64,000 bases of DNA, taken from Hevea brasiliensis. Its lineage: Eukaryota; Streptophyta; Magnoliopsida; Malpighiales; Euphorbiaceae. The translations under genes and the position numbers were made by a program. The notes below the pieces were generated by a model, which worked only from the letters and a program-made list of their open reading frames with translations, searched no databases and had not been told where the DNA came from. The DNA lies in the NCBI RefSeq assembly GCF_030052815.1, contig NC_079499.1, forward strand, positions 86,033,183 to 86,097,182, read 5' to 3'. Of this stretch, positions 18,001 to 28,350 are shown piece after piece; position 1 is the first letter of the stretch; each line of letters starts with the position of its first letter.

Positions 18001-18712
18001 ACTATGATTTTAAGTATCCACTATTTACATGACTTATGAACTGTGATTTAAATTGTATTTGGTTAATGTTGTGCACCACTGAGACATTGTCTCAGCGATA
18101 GCTTTTTATTGCTGTCGCAGGTAGAGAGATAGACAGGGCAGCAGACTAGGCTGCATATACATCCAGCGAGGGATTACCTGGTATATTGAGTATACCGCTT
18201 TTGCTTTTTGTAATGTAATGTATGACTCTGTATTTACATATTGTATTTTGTTTTGAGCAGTTGTAAATTAAATTAAATTGTACTTGAAGTTGTAAATTAA
18301 TTATGAGTGTTTTGGATTGTAAAAGTTGTATTATATTTCCTTATCTCAGACTTTGAAAAATTTCTATGGAATTGAGTTGATGAATTGTTGTGTTGAGAAA
18401 TGTATTGAAGTTGAGATTTGGAAAATTATAGAAGTGCTTTTACAGGTTTTCTGAAGAACTGTTTTATCCAAAATACAGATGGCACCTTGCCAAAATTTTT
18501 ACAGAAATTCCAAATAAATCAAATGAGTTAGTTGTTTCACCTCGTTCACCAAAGTTTTTAACACTGTAAATAGTGCTCACCATCGTAAAAGAAGTAAGAA
18601 AAGTTTTTAAAATCCCTTGTAGTGTATTTAATGAGTTATCGATGACGGAGTTGGTAATTCATTAGGTATACTACGGATCATGTTATGCCTTACAGAGGGG
18701 TAAGGTGTGACA
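15037..18712 (+). repeat. 5' LTR of element C
   Basis: TGTAACACCCCTAAG to GGGTAAGGTGTGACA, 3.68 kb, nearly identical to 23491-27176. Long identical stretches are punctuated by small clusters of mismatches and indels, for example around 15232-15300 and 18135-18180. A conserved donor-like AAGGTAAGT is at 15903-15911 and an acceptor-like TTGCTGTCGCAG ends at 18120. A two-unit repeat containing GGGATGAATTGAAT lies near 17750-17825. Confidence 0.96.
18079..18118 (+). other. Paired stem-loops near LTR 3' end (element C 5' LTR)
   Basis: CTGAGAC-ATT-GTCTCAG (18079-18095, 7 pairs), then GCGATAGC (18095-18102) with GCTGTCGC (18111-18118), 8 pairs with one G-U. Repeated exactly in the 3' LTR. Confidence 0.7.
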
Positions 18713-18720
18713 TGTTTTAG

Positions 18721-18732
18721 TGGTATCGAGCA
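18721..18732 (+). other. Primer-binding site of element C
   Basis: TGGTATCGAGCA, eight bases after the LTR end. It matches the plant initiator tRNA-Met 3' end complement (TGGTATCAGAGC) seen intact in elements A, D and F, except for loss of one A. Confidence 0.85.
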
Positions 18733-18895
18733 AAGTTTTTAAATTCGTTTTCACTGTTATTTGAATGTTCTTTCTGCATAGTACAACCGCTCAATATCAT
18801 TGTCCGATACATACAAGACATTACAAGATAAATATGCACTAACGAGTGAATATTCTTGTGTTATTGTTCAGAAAGCTAAGATCCTCGCATTGAAT

Positions 18896-20044
18896 ATGGA
18901 AGAGGGTGATCGTTGATCGATCGTCTATTGAGGCCGAGGTGCAAGGGGATGCCCTGTGCCTACAAAATGTTAGTGGTTAAGAAGACCACTGCAGATCTGC
19001 AGATTTCTGCTCGATTCGCTCAGAGATGGCTGCAATATTCCAACAAATGGTGGTAATGCACCTACTCAAGTCCCAATTCGGACACTGCAGGTACAACCAC
19101 GCCTCCTACGACAAGATGATAAATTGATGAAGTATGGGGCTACAGAGTTCAAGGGGACATAGATCCTCTAGAAGTGAACAGTGGTTAGAGAGGATGGATA
19201 GGGTGTTCAAGAAACTTCATTGTACAGAGGAGCTCAGACTTGAATACTCGGATCCTTACTACAAGGGGATGCTTATTACTGGTGGAAAACCATTCCCACA
19301 TGCAGTAGAACTGCGATCTTGACTGGAATGACTTCCTCGGGAATTCAGTAAATACATCCACGATGCTTATGTAGACCGTAAGCTCCAAGAATTCTTAAGT
19401 TTGAAACAGAGGCGGATCGGTGGTGAGTATGAAAGAGAATTTTCCCGCCTTAGCCATTATGCGGTGAGTCTACTCTCTACCAGCAGGAGAGATGCAAGAG
19501 GTTTGAAAGCGGCTTGAAGCCCGATGTCAGTACAAGTGCTCGGCTTCAAACACACTAACTTCTCTGAACTTGTTTCTCAAGCCCTAGAGTTGGAAAGAGT
19601 TGAGTTTGAGATCGCTCCCGAGAAGAAGAGGTCAGAGAAGACAGAGAAAGAGGGAAAATCAGTAGATCAGAGTTCCAGTGGTCATACTGGAAAGAGGAAG
19701 AACTATGGGGGACATGGCAGAGGTGGCAAGAAATCTGGTAGGGGAAGACATTCGGGACAGAGACCTCCCCTATCTGGTCAGCAGAGTACCAGAAGTTCCT
19801 ATCCTCCCCGCCAATGTGAAACTTGTGGAAAGAATCATGGTGGAATCTGTTACAAGGCTATTGGAGCCTGTTATAACTGTGGAGGCACCGGACACTTTGC
19901 CAAGGACTGCACCAGTAGTCGCAGAGTTGGACCACCTCCTATTATTGCAGAAGGGTCGATTGAGCCCCGTCACGTAAGCTCACAACCACCTAGCAGAGGT
20001 AGAGGCAGGGTAGAGGTAACCCAAGAGCAGCCAGTGGCACGATA
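18896..20044 (+). pseudogene. gag: gag of element C (frameshifted)
   Basis: Starts at the MEEGD codons shared with elements D and F. TGA after six codons is caused by a small indel, and further frame changes follow. Recognisable blocks are EQWLERMDRVFKKLHC (from about 19179), the capsid tail near 19330-19520, and an intact C-terminal segment 19524-20044. The last carries a basic Gly-rich stretch, a Cys/His cluster (CETCGKNHGGIC) and a CCHC zinc knuckle CYNCGGTGHFAKDC that would bind the element RNA. Lesions are mostly 1-10 bp indels, unlike the nonsense transitions in related element D, so some may be sequence-consensus errors. Confidence 0.9.
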
Positions 20045-23000
20045 AAACAATCGAGCAAGACGATGCTCGGTCGAGTCTATGCCATGAGACAGAGAAGAGC
20101 GAGACATCTGATGTTGTGGCTGGTACCTTCTCAACTTTTAACCAGAATGTATTTGTGCTATTTGATCCGGGTTCTACCCATTCTTATGTGAGTGCTAGCA
20201 TCATTGATTGCATTGCTGTTCCATGTACAAAAATGGACTTTGAGGTGCTAGTAACAAGTCCGCTAGGACAGGAGGTCAGGGTTAATAGAATGTATAGAGA
20301 TTGTCCTTTGGTGATCCAAGGACACACTTTCCTGTCTGATCTCATTGAAATGCCCTTCAGAGATTATGATATCATCTTGGGCATGGATTGGTTAGCTAGG
20401 CATCATGCCATGATTGACTGTAGACTGAAGACAGTCACTTTTGGTCTCCCTCAGTACAGTGATGTGGTGATACATGGGGAGAGGCAGCTATTGCCATCCA
20501 ACATCATTTCGGCTGCACTAGCCAGAAAAATGATCAGAAAAGGGTGTGAAGCATACTTGGCACATGTGGTAGACACCCAAGTGGGGAGTCCAAAGATTGA
20601 AGGACATCCCTACAGACATGACTTTCGGATGTGTTTCTGATGAATTGCCGTGATTACCTGCGGAAAGAGAAGTGCAGTTTGAAATTAATGTTCTGCCTGG
20701 TGTGGATCCAATCTCCATAACGCCATACAGAATGGCACCAGCAGAGTTGAAGGAGCTGAAGATACAGTTGCAAGAATTACTTGAAAAGGGCTTCATCCGC
20801 CCTAGTGTGTCACCTTGGGGAGCACCAGTGTTGTTTGTTAAGAAGAAGGATGGTACTCTCCGCTTATGCATTGACTACAGGCAGTTGAATAGGGTGACAA
20901 TAAAGAACAGATATCCATTGCCTCGCATTGATGATCTGTTCGATCAGTTGAAGGGTGCAGCAGTATTCTCCAAAATTGATTTGCGATCTGGTTATCATCA
21001 GTTGAAGGTGCAAGAGCAGAGTATTCCAAAAACTGCTTTCAGAACTCGGTATGGCCACTATGAGTTTCTAGTAATGCCATTCGGGTTAACAAATGCTCCA
21101 GCTGCTTTTATGGATCTGATGAACACTATCTTCAGACCATATCTTGATCAATTTGTGGTGGTGTTTATTGATGACATTTTGATATACTCGAGGAGTGCAG
21201 AGGAGCATGATAGACATCCATGGATTGTACTGCAGACTTTAAGGGAGAAAGCGGTTGTACGCCAAATTGTCGAAATGTGAATTTTGGTGAAGGAAATCTC
21301 CTTTTGGGACATGTTGTGTCACCAAGGGATCAAGGTAGATTCCAAAGAAGGTAGAAGCTATCCTTAATTGGAAGCCACCAGAACATCACGTAAATTCGCA
21401 TTTTAGGTTTAGCCGGATATTACCGTCGGTTTGTGAAGGGGTTTTCTATGTTATCTTCTCCACCGACCAAGCCGGAAGGATGTGAAATTTCAAAGGACCG
21501 ATAAATGCCAAAGAAAGTTTTGATGAGTTGAAGAAGTGCTTAATCAAGCTCAGCTTCACTTTACCTACTCCGGTAAAGAATACACGCTTATAGTGATGCT
21601 TCTCACAATGGGTTAGGCTGCATCGATGCAAGATCGGAATGTCATTGCTTATGCATCACGCCACTGAAACCGCATGAGAGGAACTACCCAACACATGATC
21701 CGAGTTAGCGGCTATTGTTTTTGCTCAAGATCGGAGACACTATCTGAAAGTAGAGAAATGCTACAAATTCACAGATCACAAGAGCTTGAAGTACTTAGGT
21801 ACCGAAGGAATTGAATTTGAGGCAGAGGAGATGGCTAGAACTCATTAAAGATTATGATTGCTTAATAGACTATCAGCCAGGAAAAGCAAATGTGGTGGCT
21901 GACGCCTTAAGTCGCAAGACTATGGCAAGTCTCAGAGTTTCTCCTTTGTCCATGGTATATGAATTGAAAGCACTGACATGCGGTTTAGAGGTTGATGATG
22001 AGGATGAGCGGTAGTTGCATGGCATGTACAGCCAGTGTTGATTGATCAGATCAGAATGGCTGCACAGTGTGATGAAAAATATCAGAAGCTGCTGAAAGAA
22101 GTTCAGCAGGGCAAGAAACCTGAATTCTCTGTGAGAGATGATGGTTTATTGCTACATCAGGGCAAAGTGTGCATTCCTAGTAATGTGGAATTGAGACAAA
22201 CCATTTTGAAGGAAGCACATGAGTCTCCATTTGCTATGCACCACTGGTGGAACTAAAATGTACAGAGAAATTTGAAAGAGCATTCTTGGTGGATGGGCAT
22301 GAAAAGAGATATAGTGAATTCGTTTCCAAATGCCTAACTTGTCGCCAAGTAAAGCGAACATCAAGTTCCACTGGTTTGTTACATCCTTTGTCGATGCAGT
22401 GGAAATGGGAGCGAATAACTATGGATTTTGTTACAGGACTTCCAAGGACACAGAGTAGTCATGATGCGGTATGGGTTATAGTTGTGATTGACTAAGTCCG
22501 CTCACTTTTTGCGATTCGGATGGACTATAGCACGGAAAGATTGGCGGATTGTACATATATGAGATTGTAAAGCGCATGGAGTGCAGTATCAATTGTGTGC
22601 AGCAGAGATCCTAGGTTCACTTCTAGATTAGGGTAGTCTTGAGAGAGCCCTAGGAACTAGATTGAACTTCAAGACAAAGATTCCACCCGCAGACGGATGG
22701 CCACCGAGAGGGTTATTCGGACATTGGAGGATATGCTACGGGCTTGAGTGATTGAGTTTGAAGGTAGTTGAGATACACACTAGCCTTTGATTGAGTTTGC
22801 TTATAACAACAGCTCCCAATCAAGCATAGGGATGCCTCCATATGAAGCTTTGTATCGCAGAAAGTGCAGAACTCCCTTATGTTGGGATGAAGTAGGTGAA
22901 AGGAAGATGATTGGGCGGAGATTGTCCAGTGAGACAGAGGAAAAGATCAGTTGATTAGAGATAGACTCAAGGCTGCATCGCCGCGAGAAGTCCTATGTTG

Positions 23001-23458
23001 ATCCGAAAGAAGAGCTATTGAGTATACTGATGGGTGATAAGGTATTCCTCAAAGTTTCTCCTTGGAAGAGGATTATGAGATTTGGCGAGAAAGGGAAACC
23101 GAGTCCTCGTTTCATCGGACCATATGAAGTTACGGAAAGAGTGGGTCCCTTGGCATACCGGTTGGCATTACCTCGAGCTAGCAAGGATACACAGTGTCTT
23201 CCATGTGTCCATGTTAAGGAGGTACAGATCAGACCCATCTCATGTACTGTCAGTTGAAGAGATTGAAGTAAATCCAGACCTTTCATATGAGGAAGAACCC
23301 ATAAAAATTCTAGCTTATGAGGTGAAACAGCTGAGGAACAAACAGATACACCTGGTTAAAGTCTTTGTGGAACCATCATTCAGCCAGAAGCAACTTGGGA
23401 ACGTGAAGAGGATATGAGGAGACAGCACCCACAAATTGTTCAGAGACTAATGCAGTAA
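20045..23458 (+). pseudogene. pol: pol of element C: protease, RT, RNase H, integrase, chromodomain (multiple frameshifts)
   Basis: The frame ETSDVVAGTFS enters a protease with the DPGS variant active site (FDPGSTHSYV) and [13 protein letters not shown]; it runs to 20640. RT covers 20672-21280 with [37 protein letters not shown] and an intact FIDDIL active site. RNase H remnants run to about 22014 (LTCG), with [17 protein letters not shown] near 21869. Integrase has the zinc domain near 22200-22350 (CLTCRQVK), [11 protein letters not shown], then broken core blocks and [12 protein letters not shown] near 22830. A GPYEVTERVGPLAYRLALP block follows, then a C-terminal chromodomain-like EEPIKILAYEVKQLRNKQI, with EATWEREEDMRR in another frame, ending TAA 23456-23458. 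The chromodomain places it with the chromoviruses. Confidence 0.92.
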
Positions 23459-23477
23459 AATTTGAGACAAAATTTAT

Positions 23478-23490
23478 TTAAGGGGAGAAT
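23478..23490 (+). other. Polypurine tract of element C
   Basis: TTAAGGGGAGAAT directly before the 3' LTR start TGTAACACCC at 23491. Confidence 0.88.
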
Positions 23491-26400
23491 TGTAACACCC
23501 TAAGTTCGGTAGTGCGTTCTACTACTCCGGTGACCGGTGTTGTCGGACAACTAGGATGCCTAGAACCTTACTTCGATATGATTGAGGAGACATAAAATAA
23601 TGAAATACAAGAAAAGAAAGTACAAGAAAAACAAAGGAAAAAATGATAGCAAAGAAATGTGATCAAGTTAAGCAGTAGAAAACCCTAGCGATGGGTGGCC
23701 TTGACAGGAAGTCACGGCGTGGACCGTTGACTAGCTCGGATGCGGGAACCACGGAAAACATTTTAGGACATAAATAGAACCTTATTGAAGAATTAATCTC
23801 ATTAGAAAGATTAAAGAAAAATTAAATAAATAGTACAAAGAAAAGTGAGAAATCGAAAAGCAGACAAAACCAGTATCTGAAAAATCGGGAACGTAACCCG
23901 AACAGGGGCATTATGGTCATTTGACACCCCGAATTGTATTTTGACCTAAATGTCCATTAAAAATAAATAGTATTACACTTAGAAAATAAAATGAAAAATT
24001 AAATTGGTGGTACCTAAAATAAATAGTGGAAATTAAGGTTTTAATGTGGAATTAAGGAAATTAAGTTTATTAAATGATTAAATGGTGTGAGTGGACCACT
24101 AAGAATTATAAAATGGTTTAATTATAATCATAAGAGGGCAGATTCCTCACACAAAAACATCAACTTCTTCAATTTTTCAAACATGCCGTAGCAAGCTCCT
24201 AAGAAATCCTCCATAGCCATTTTTCATGCAAGCTTTCTTATCTCTCCATTTTCAACTCCAAGCTCTTAGGTCCTTTCATGAAAAATGGTCTACACATCAC
24301 AAGGAAGATATTGATACCAATTTTGGGAAGTTTAAGCAAGGTTTAACAAGCTCCAAGCATAAGGTAAGTTCATAATTTTGAGAATTTCTTTGTTAAAGTT
24401 TATGTGCATGTTATGGGTATTAGTTTGGTGAAGGAAAATTTTGAGTTTGATGGGTTATTGTTGTTGTCATTTTGGACAGCCATGGTCACGTTTTTGATGA
24501 GGAAATTGTGCATATAATTGTTGAGAAATAATGTTGTTCATGGTGATTTAGTAACCTAGTGATTTAATGCATGTATATATGGTGAATTATACACTTTGAT
24601 GGAAATTAACTTATGGTATGGCAATGTGATGTTGATGAGTGATTTGTGGCAGCTTGTGGACACTTGAGAAATGGTGTATATTGAAGGAAGTGTGGGCAGC
24701 ATATTGACCTAGAAGGATGGATGTTATGTATGTAAATTAATGTTGTAAAGTGTATGTAAAGTTTGTAATGTTTAGGTGTATTTGTAATGGTACTTAGAAT
24801 TATAATTGTGAATGATATTTGGTGTGTTAAGGGTGATTGGAATCTGCCCAAAATAATGCAAAGGTAATGTAGAAAATGTTGTTGGTAATGTGCCAAAACA
24901 GTTTGGTAGGGTATGGAAGTGAACCTTGCAAAGGTAAGTGTGTGTTTGAAGTTTGGGTGTGTAATGCATAGTGAGGGCAGTGTATATTTTGGCCTATAAC
25001 CTTGAATGTGTAACCTTAATTAGTATGAGACCAATTTGAGGTGAAACTAGGCACAAAATGTGCCAACTTTCATTGAGAAACCATGCCAAAATTCTGCTTG
25101 CAAGGTGACCTAAAAATTTGACCAATTCGGATTAGATGCAATTAGGACATGAAAAATGACCAATTGGGCAGCAGTGAGTGTTTAGGCCATAACTCACTCA
25201 AACCAGGTCCAATTGACCTGAAATTTTGACCAAGAGTAGTTAAGACCCATACCTACAAGTCTTATGAAGACACCAAAGCCCAGAAATGACCATAAGCAAG
25301 TCAAACAACTTGCACAAGTTCGGGTCCAAAAACTGGCCGAACCAGAATTGACCAATTTGACCTAAAATTGACCTAAAATGGTACCATTTGACCAGCAATA
25401 GTGTAATGACCATAACTTGGTCTACTTAACTCGGATTGACCTGAAATTTTGCACCGCGTGCAATAAGACCTAGATCTACAAGTTTGTAGTTTCGACCGAG
25501 ACCCGAAAACCGAGGGAACTAGATCGTCCGGTTAGGTCAAACCAGTGTTCGATCCAAAGAATTTGCATTAAAATGCACTAAGCGAGGAAATGACTTTGGT
25601 AAAACATACCAAACCTAAAACCCTATCGAGTGTGACATATTAACGACACTAAAACCTAATTTACCTAAAACGCATCGAGGGTCGGTATATTAGGTGATTA
25701 AGCGAATAATTGAGTTCGATGCATTATTTACCAAACCCCATCGATAGAGATAGTTTAATTTGGTAATCAAACACTTCAAATTGTGTTTCTCGATTAACAA
25801 GGACTCAAAGAAAAGGGAAAGAAATCTTGAGTCAAGACAAGGAGACAAATATCGAGGTTTGTGCACAACAACTGCTTTCTTTTGAATTATTTTCAATGGA
25901 AATAAATATTGATTATTTGTATATCATTATTTTAAATTGTGGAAATGTGTTTGAGGAATATTTATTGATTGAAAAATATTGTGAATAGTTTGAAATCAGA
26001 AAATGGTTTGAATGAAATTGATTGATACTTATTTATTAAAAAGCAATAGAAATGGTTTGAAACCACAGCTATCATGTATATTGATTGTATTCCTCTCTAG
26101 CTTGTCTAGTGGGATGAATTGAATTCCCTCTCTGGCTGAAGTGTTGAGGTGTGTGCCTGTTGAGGATGAATAGAATGAGTACTCATATTTTTGCTAGCTA
26201 GCCATGTTATTCCTCATTAGTCATCGACTTTTGGGATGAATTGAATACCTCATTAGCCATCGCTTTTGGGATGAATTGAATTATGGATCATGATTAAGCT
26301 GTGTGATTTATTGATGTGTATTGTGAGATTGTGAAATGGATTTAAACTCTCATTGACATATACGTCTTTTGAATTCAAACCTGATCTGACTTATGGAAAA

Positions 26401-27176
26401 TTATTGTGATATTGAGAAATGGAGTTTAAATTCTTGTTGACAATTATTGTCTTGAATTTAACTATGATTTTAAGTATCCACTATTTACATGACTTATGAA
26501 CTGTGATTTAAATTGTATTTGGTTAATGTTGTGCACCACTGAGACATTGTCTCAGCGATAGCTTTTTATTGCTGTCGCAGGTAGAGAGATAGACAGTAAG
26601 CAGACTAGGCCGCATATACATCCAAATGAGGGATTACAGGTATATTGAGTATACCGCTTTTGCTTTTTGTATCAGTAATGTATGACATCGTATGTACATA
26701 TTGTATTTGGTTTTGAGCAGTTGTAAATTAAATTAAATTGTACTTGAAGTTGTAAATTAATTATGAGTGTTTTGGATTGTAAAAGTTGTATTATATTTCC
26801 TTATCTCAGACTTTGAAAAATTTCTATGGAATTGAGTTGATGAATTGTTGTGTTGAGAAATGTATTGAAGTTGAGATTTGGAAAATTATAGAAGTGCTTT
26901 TACAGGTTTTCTGAAGAACTGTTTTATCCAAAATACAGATGGCACCTTGCCAAAATTTTTACAGAAATTCCAAATAAATCAAATGAGTTAGTTGTTTCAC
27001 CTCAGTTCACCAAAGTTTTTAACACCTGTAAATAGTGCTCACCACTGTAAAAGAAGTAAGAAAAGTTTTTAAAATCCCTTGTAGTGTATTTAATGAGTTA
27101 TCAGTAGACGGAGTTGGTAATTCATTAGGTATACTACGGGATCATGTTATGCCTTACAGAGGGGTAAGGTGTGACA
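23491..27176 (+). repeat. 3' LTR of element C
   Basis: Copy of 15037-18712, followed by the TSD CCTAA. Donor-like AAGGTAAGT near 24361, acceptor-like GCTGTCGCAG ending at 26580, stem-loop pair 26539-26578. Differences from the 5' LTR are clustered, e.g. near 23683-23745, 25500-25560 and 26590-26700. Confidence 0.96.
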
Positions 27177-27181
27177 CCTAA

Positions 27182-28323
27182 CCCTAATCTCACTTAATTG
27201 TTTCATTTAACCAATTCAATGCCTATATACATGCTTCTTTAACTCTATCAAGCTCATATACACCTTAAAGTCCATCAAATTCATGCACACACATCAAACC
27301 CTAGCTAGCCTAAATTCAACTTTGATCCCTCACAATTATTTTTGTTTCATTTTAAGTTACTTTCTAAGTTAATTAAACTAAGAACATAGAAATTTAGTAA
27401 AAGAATTCAAATTTATATACTAACATTTGTTTGATTTTCCAATCACTAATTTTCTTCTCTTTTTTCTTCTTTCTTGCTTCTTCAATCTCCTCTTTTAGTA
27501 GCCAACCAAAGCTTAATCATAATTAAGTAGAATTTTTGGGGAATTTATGGGGTTGATTCAAGCTTTGAAAGCTTGAATTTCATGGTTATGGAGAAAACTA
27601 AGGAGAAAAGAGAGAGAGAGGAGAGATACACGTTTTTGAAGAAGAAGAATGATTTTTTTTTCTTTTCTTTTATGTTTTTATCCCTTTTTGAAGACCAAAA
27701 TTCCCAAATTAATAAAATAATTTAATTAATCTTTTATGACATCATTCATGATGTCATCACCTTTGACTTTTCTAACTTCTTTCTTTTCTTTTCTTTTTTC
27801 TATTTATTTTTTTCTATTAGTTCTTTAATTTAATTCTCGATTCTGAAATTTTCTTTTCTCTGATTTTATTTGACAGTTAGGTCATGAGTCAGCTCTCGGG
27901 GTCAATTGACCAAATTGCCCTTCGCCGGTTCAACCCAGTTTGCAAATAATCCAATATTTCTTTCGGCTCCCTAACCTAATTATTTGACTGGCTTAACAAT
28001 TCTTTTTCGTGATTTTCTCTTTTTTAGTGTGTTTATAAGGGTCCTAAGGACCACAGCATCACTTTTTACGGTTCGAAATTTGAGTTTAAAATGACTTCGC
28101 AGTCGTTCCCGAGGAGGTCACTCATCTCTGTGACTCTCGGCTCGTTTAACTTCTTATGTTCTGTTTTTCTTATTTATAGTTAACTAATTAAACATTACTA
28201 ATTATTTGTGTTTATGGCTTCTCAAGTTATCTTAAGTATGGTTCTAATCCCCTTAATTGTCCGGACCGACACCGGTCACCGGAACAATGAAATATACCAG
28301 GCTATACCAATAGGGGTGTTACA
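27182..28323 (-). repeat. 3' LTR of element A, segment 2
   Basis: Continues the LTR after element C and ends TGTTACA at 28323. On the minus strand this is the LTR start (U3), including a 20-bp near-palindrome TGACATCAT-TC-ATGATGTCA (27737-27756), an AG-rich microsatellite near 27610-27640 and pyrimidine-rich runs. Confidence 0.93.
27737..27756. promoter_or_regulatory. Inverted TGACATCA motifs in element A U3
   Basis: Two TGACATCA-like half sites arranged as an inverted repeat around TC. Also present at 34721-34740 in the other LTR, and loosely in element F near 60418-60442. TGAC-core repeats of this kind resemble sites for plant bZIP/TGA factors. The location is in the upstream half of the LTR, where promoter elements are expected. 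Binding is inference. Confidence 0.35.
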
Positions 28324-28350
28324 ATTCTCCCCCCCCCCCCCTCCCCTTAA
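28324..28350 (-). other. Expanded G-rich polypurine tract of element A
   Basis: On the minus strand: TTAAGGGGA followed by a run of about 13-14 G, then AGAAT and the LTR start TGTAACACCCC. Elements C and F families show only a short GGGG here, so the homopolymer is an expansion. Confidence 0.85.

Larger units (their letters stand above)
15037..27176 (+). mobile_element. Element C: Tekay/Del-like chromovirus, plus strand
   Basis: A complete 12.1-kb LTR retrotransposon with TSD CCTAA (15032-15036 and 27177-27181). LTRs are 15037-18712 and 23491-27176, beginning TGTAACACCC and ending GTGTGACA. PBS 18721-18732, gag, protease, RT, RNase H, integrase, chromodomain and PPT are in canonical order. 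Gag and pol are broken by several frameshifts and stops. It is the most recent insertion of its nest, lying in an LTR of A which lies in an LTR of T. Confidence 0.96.
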
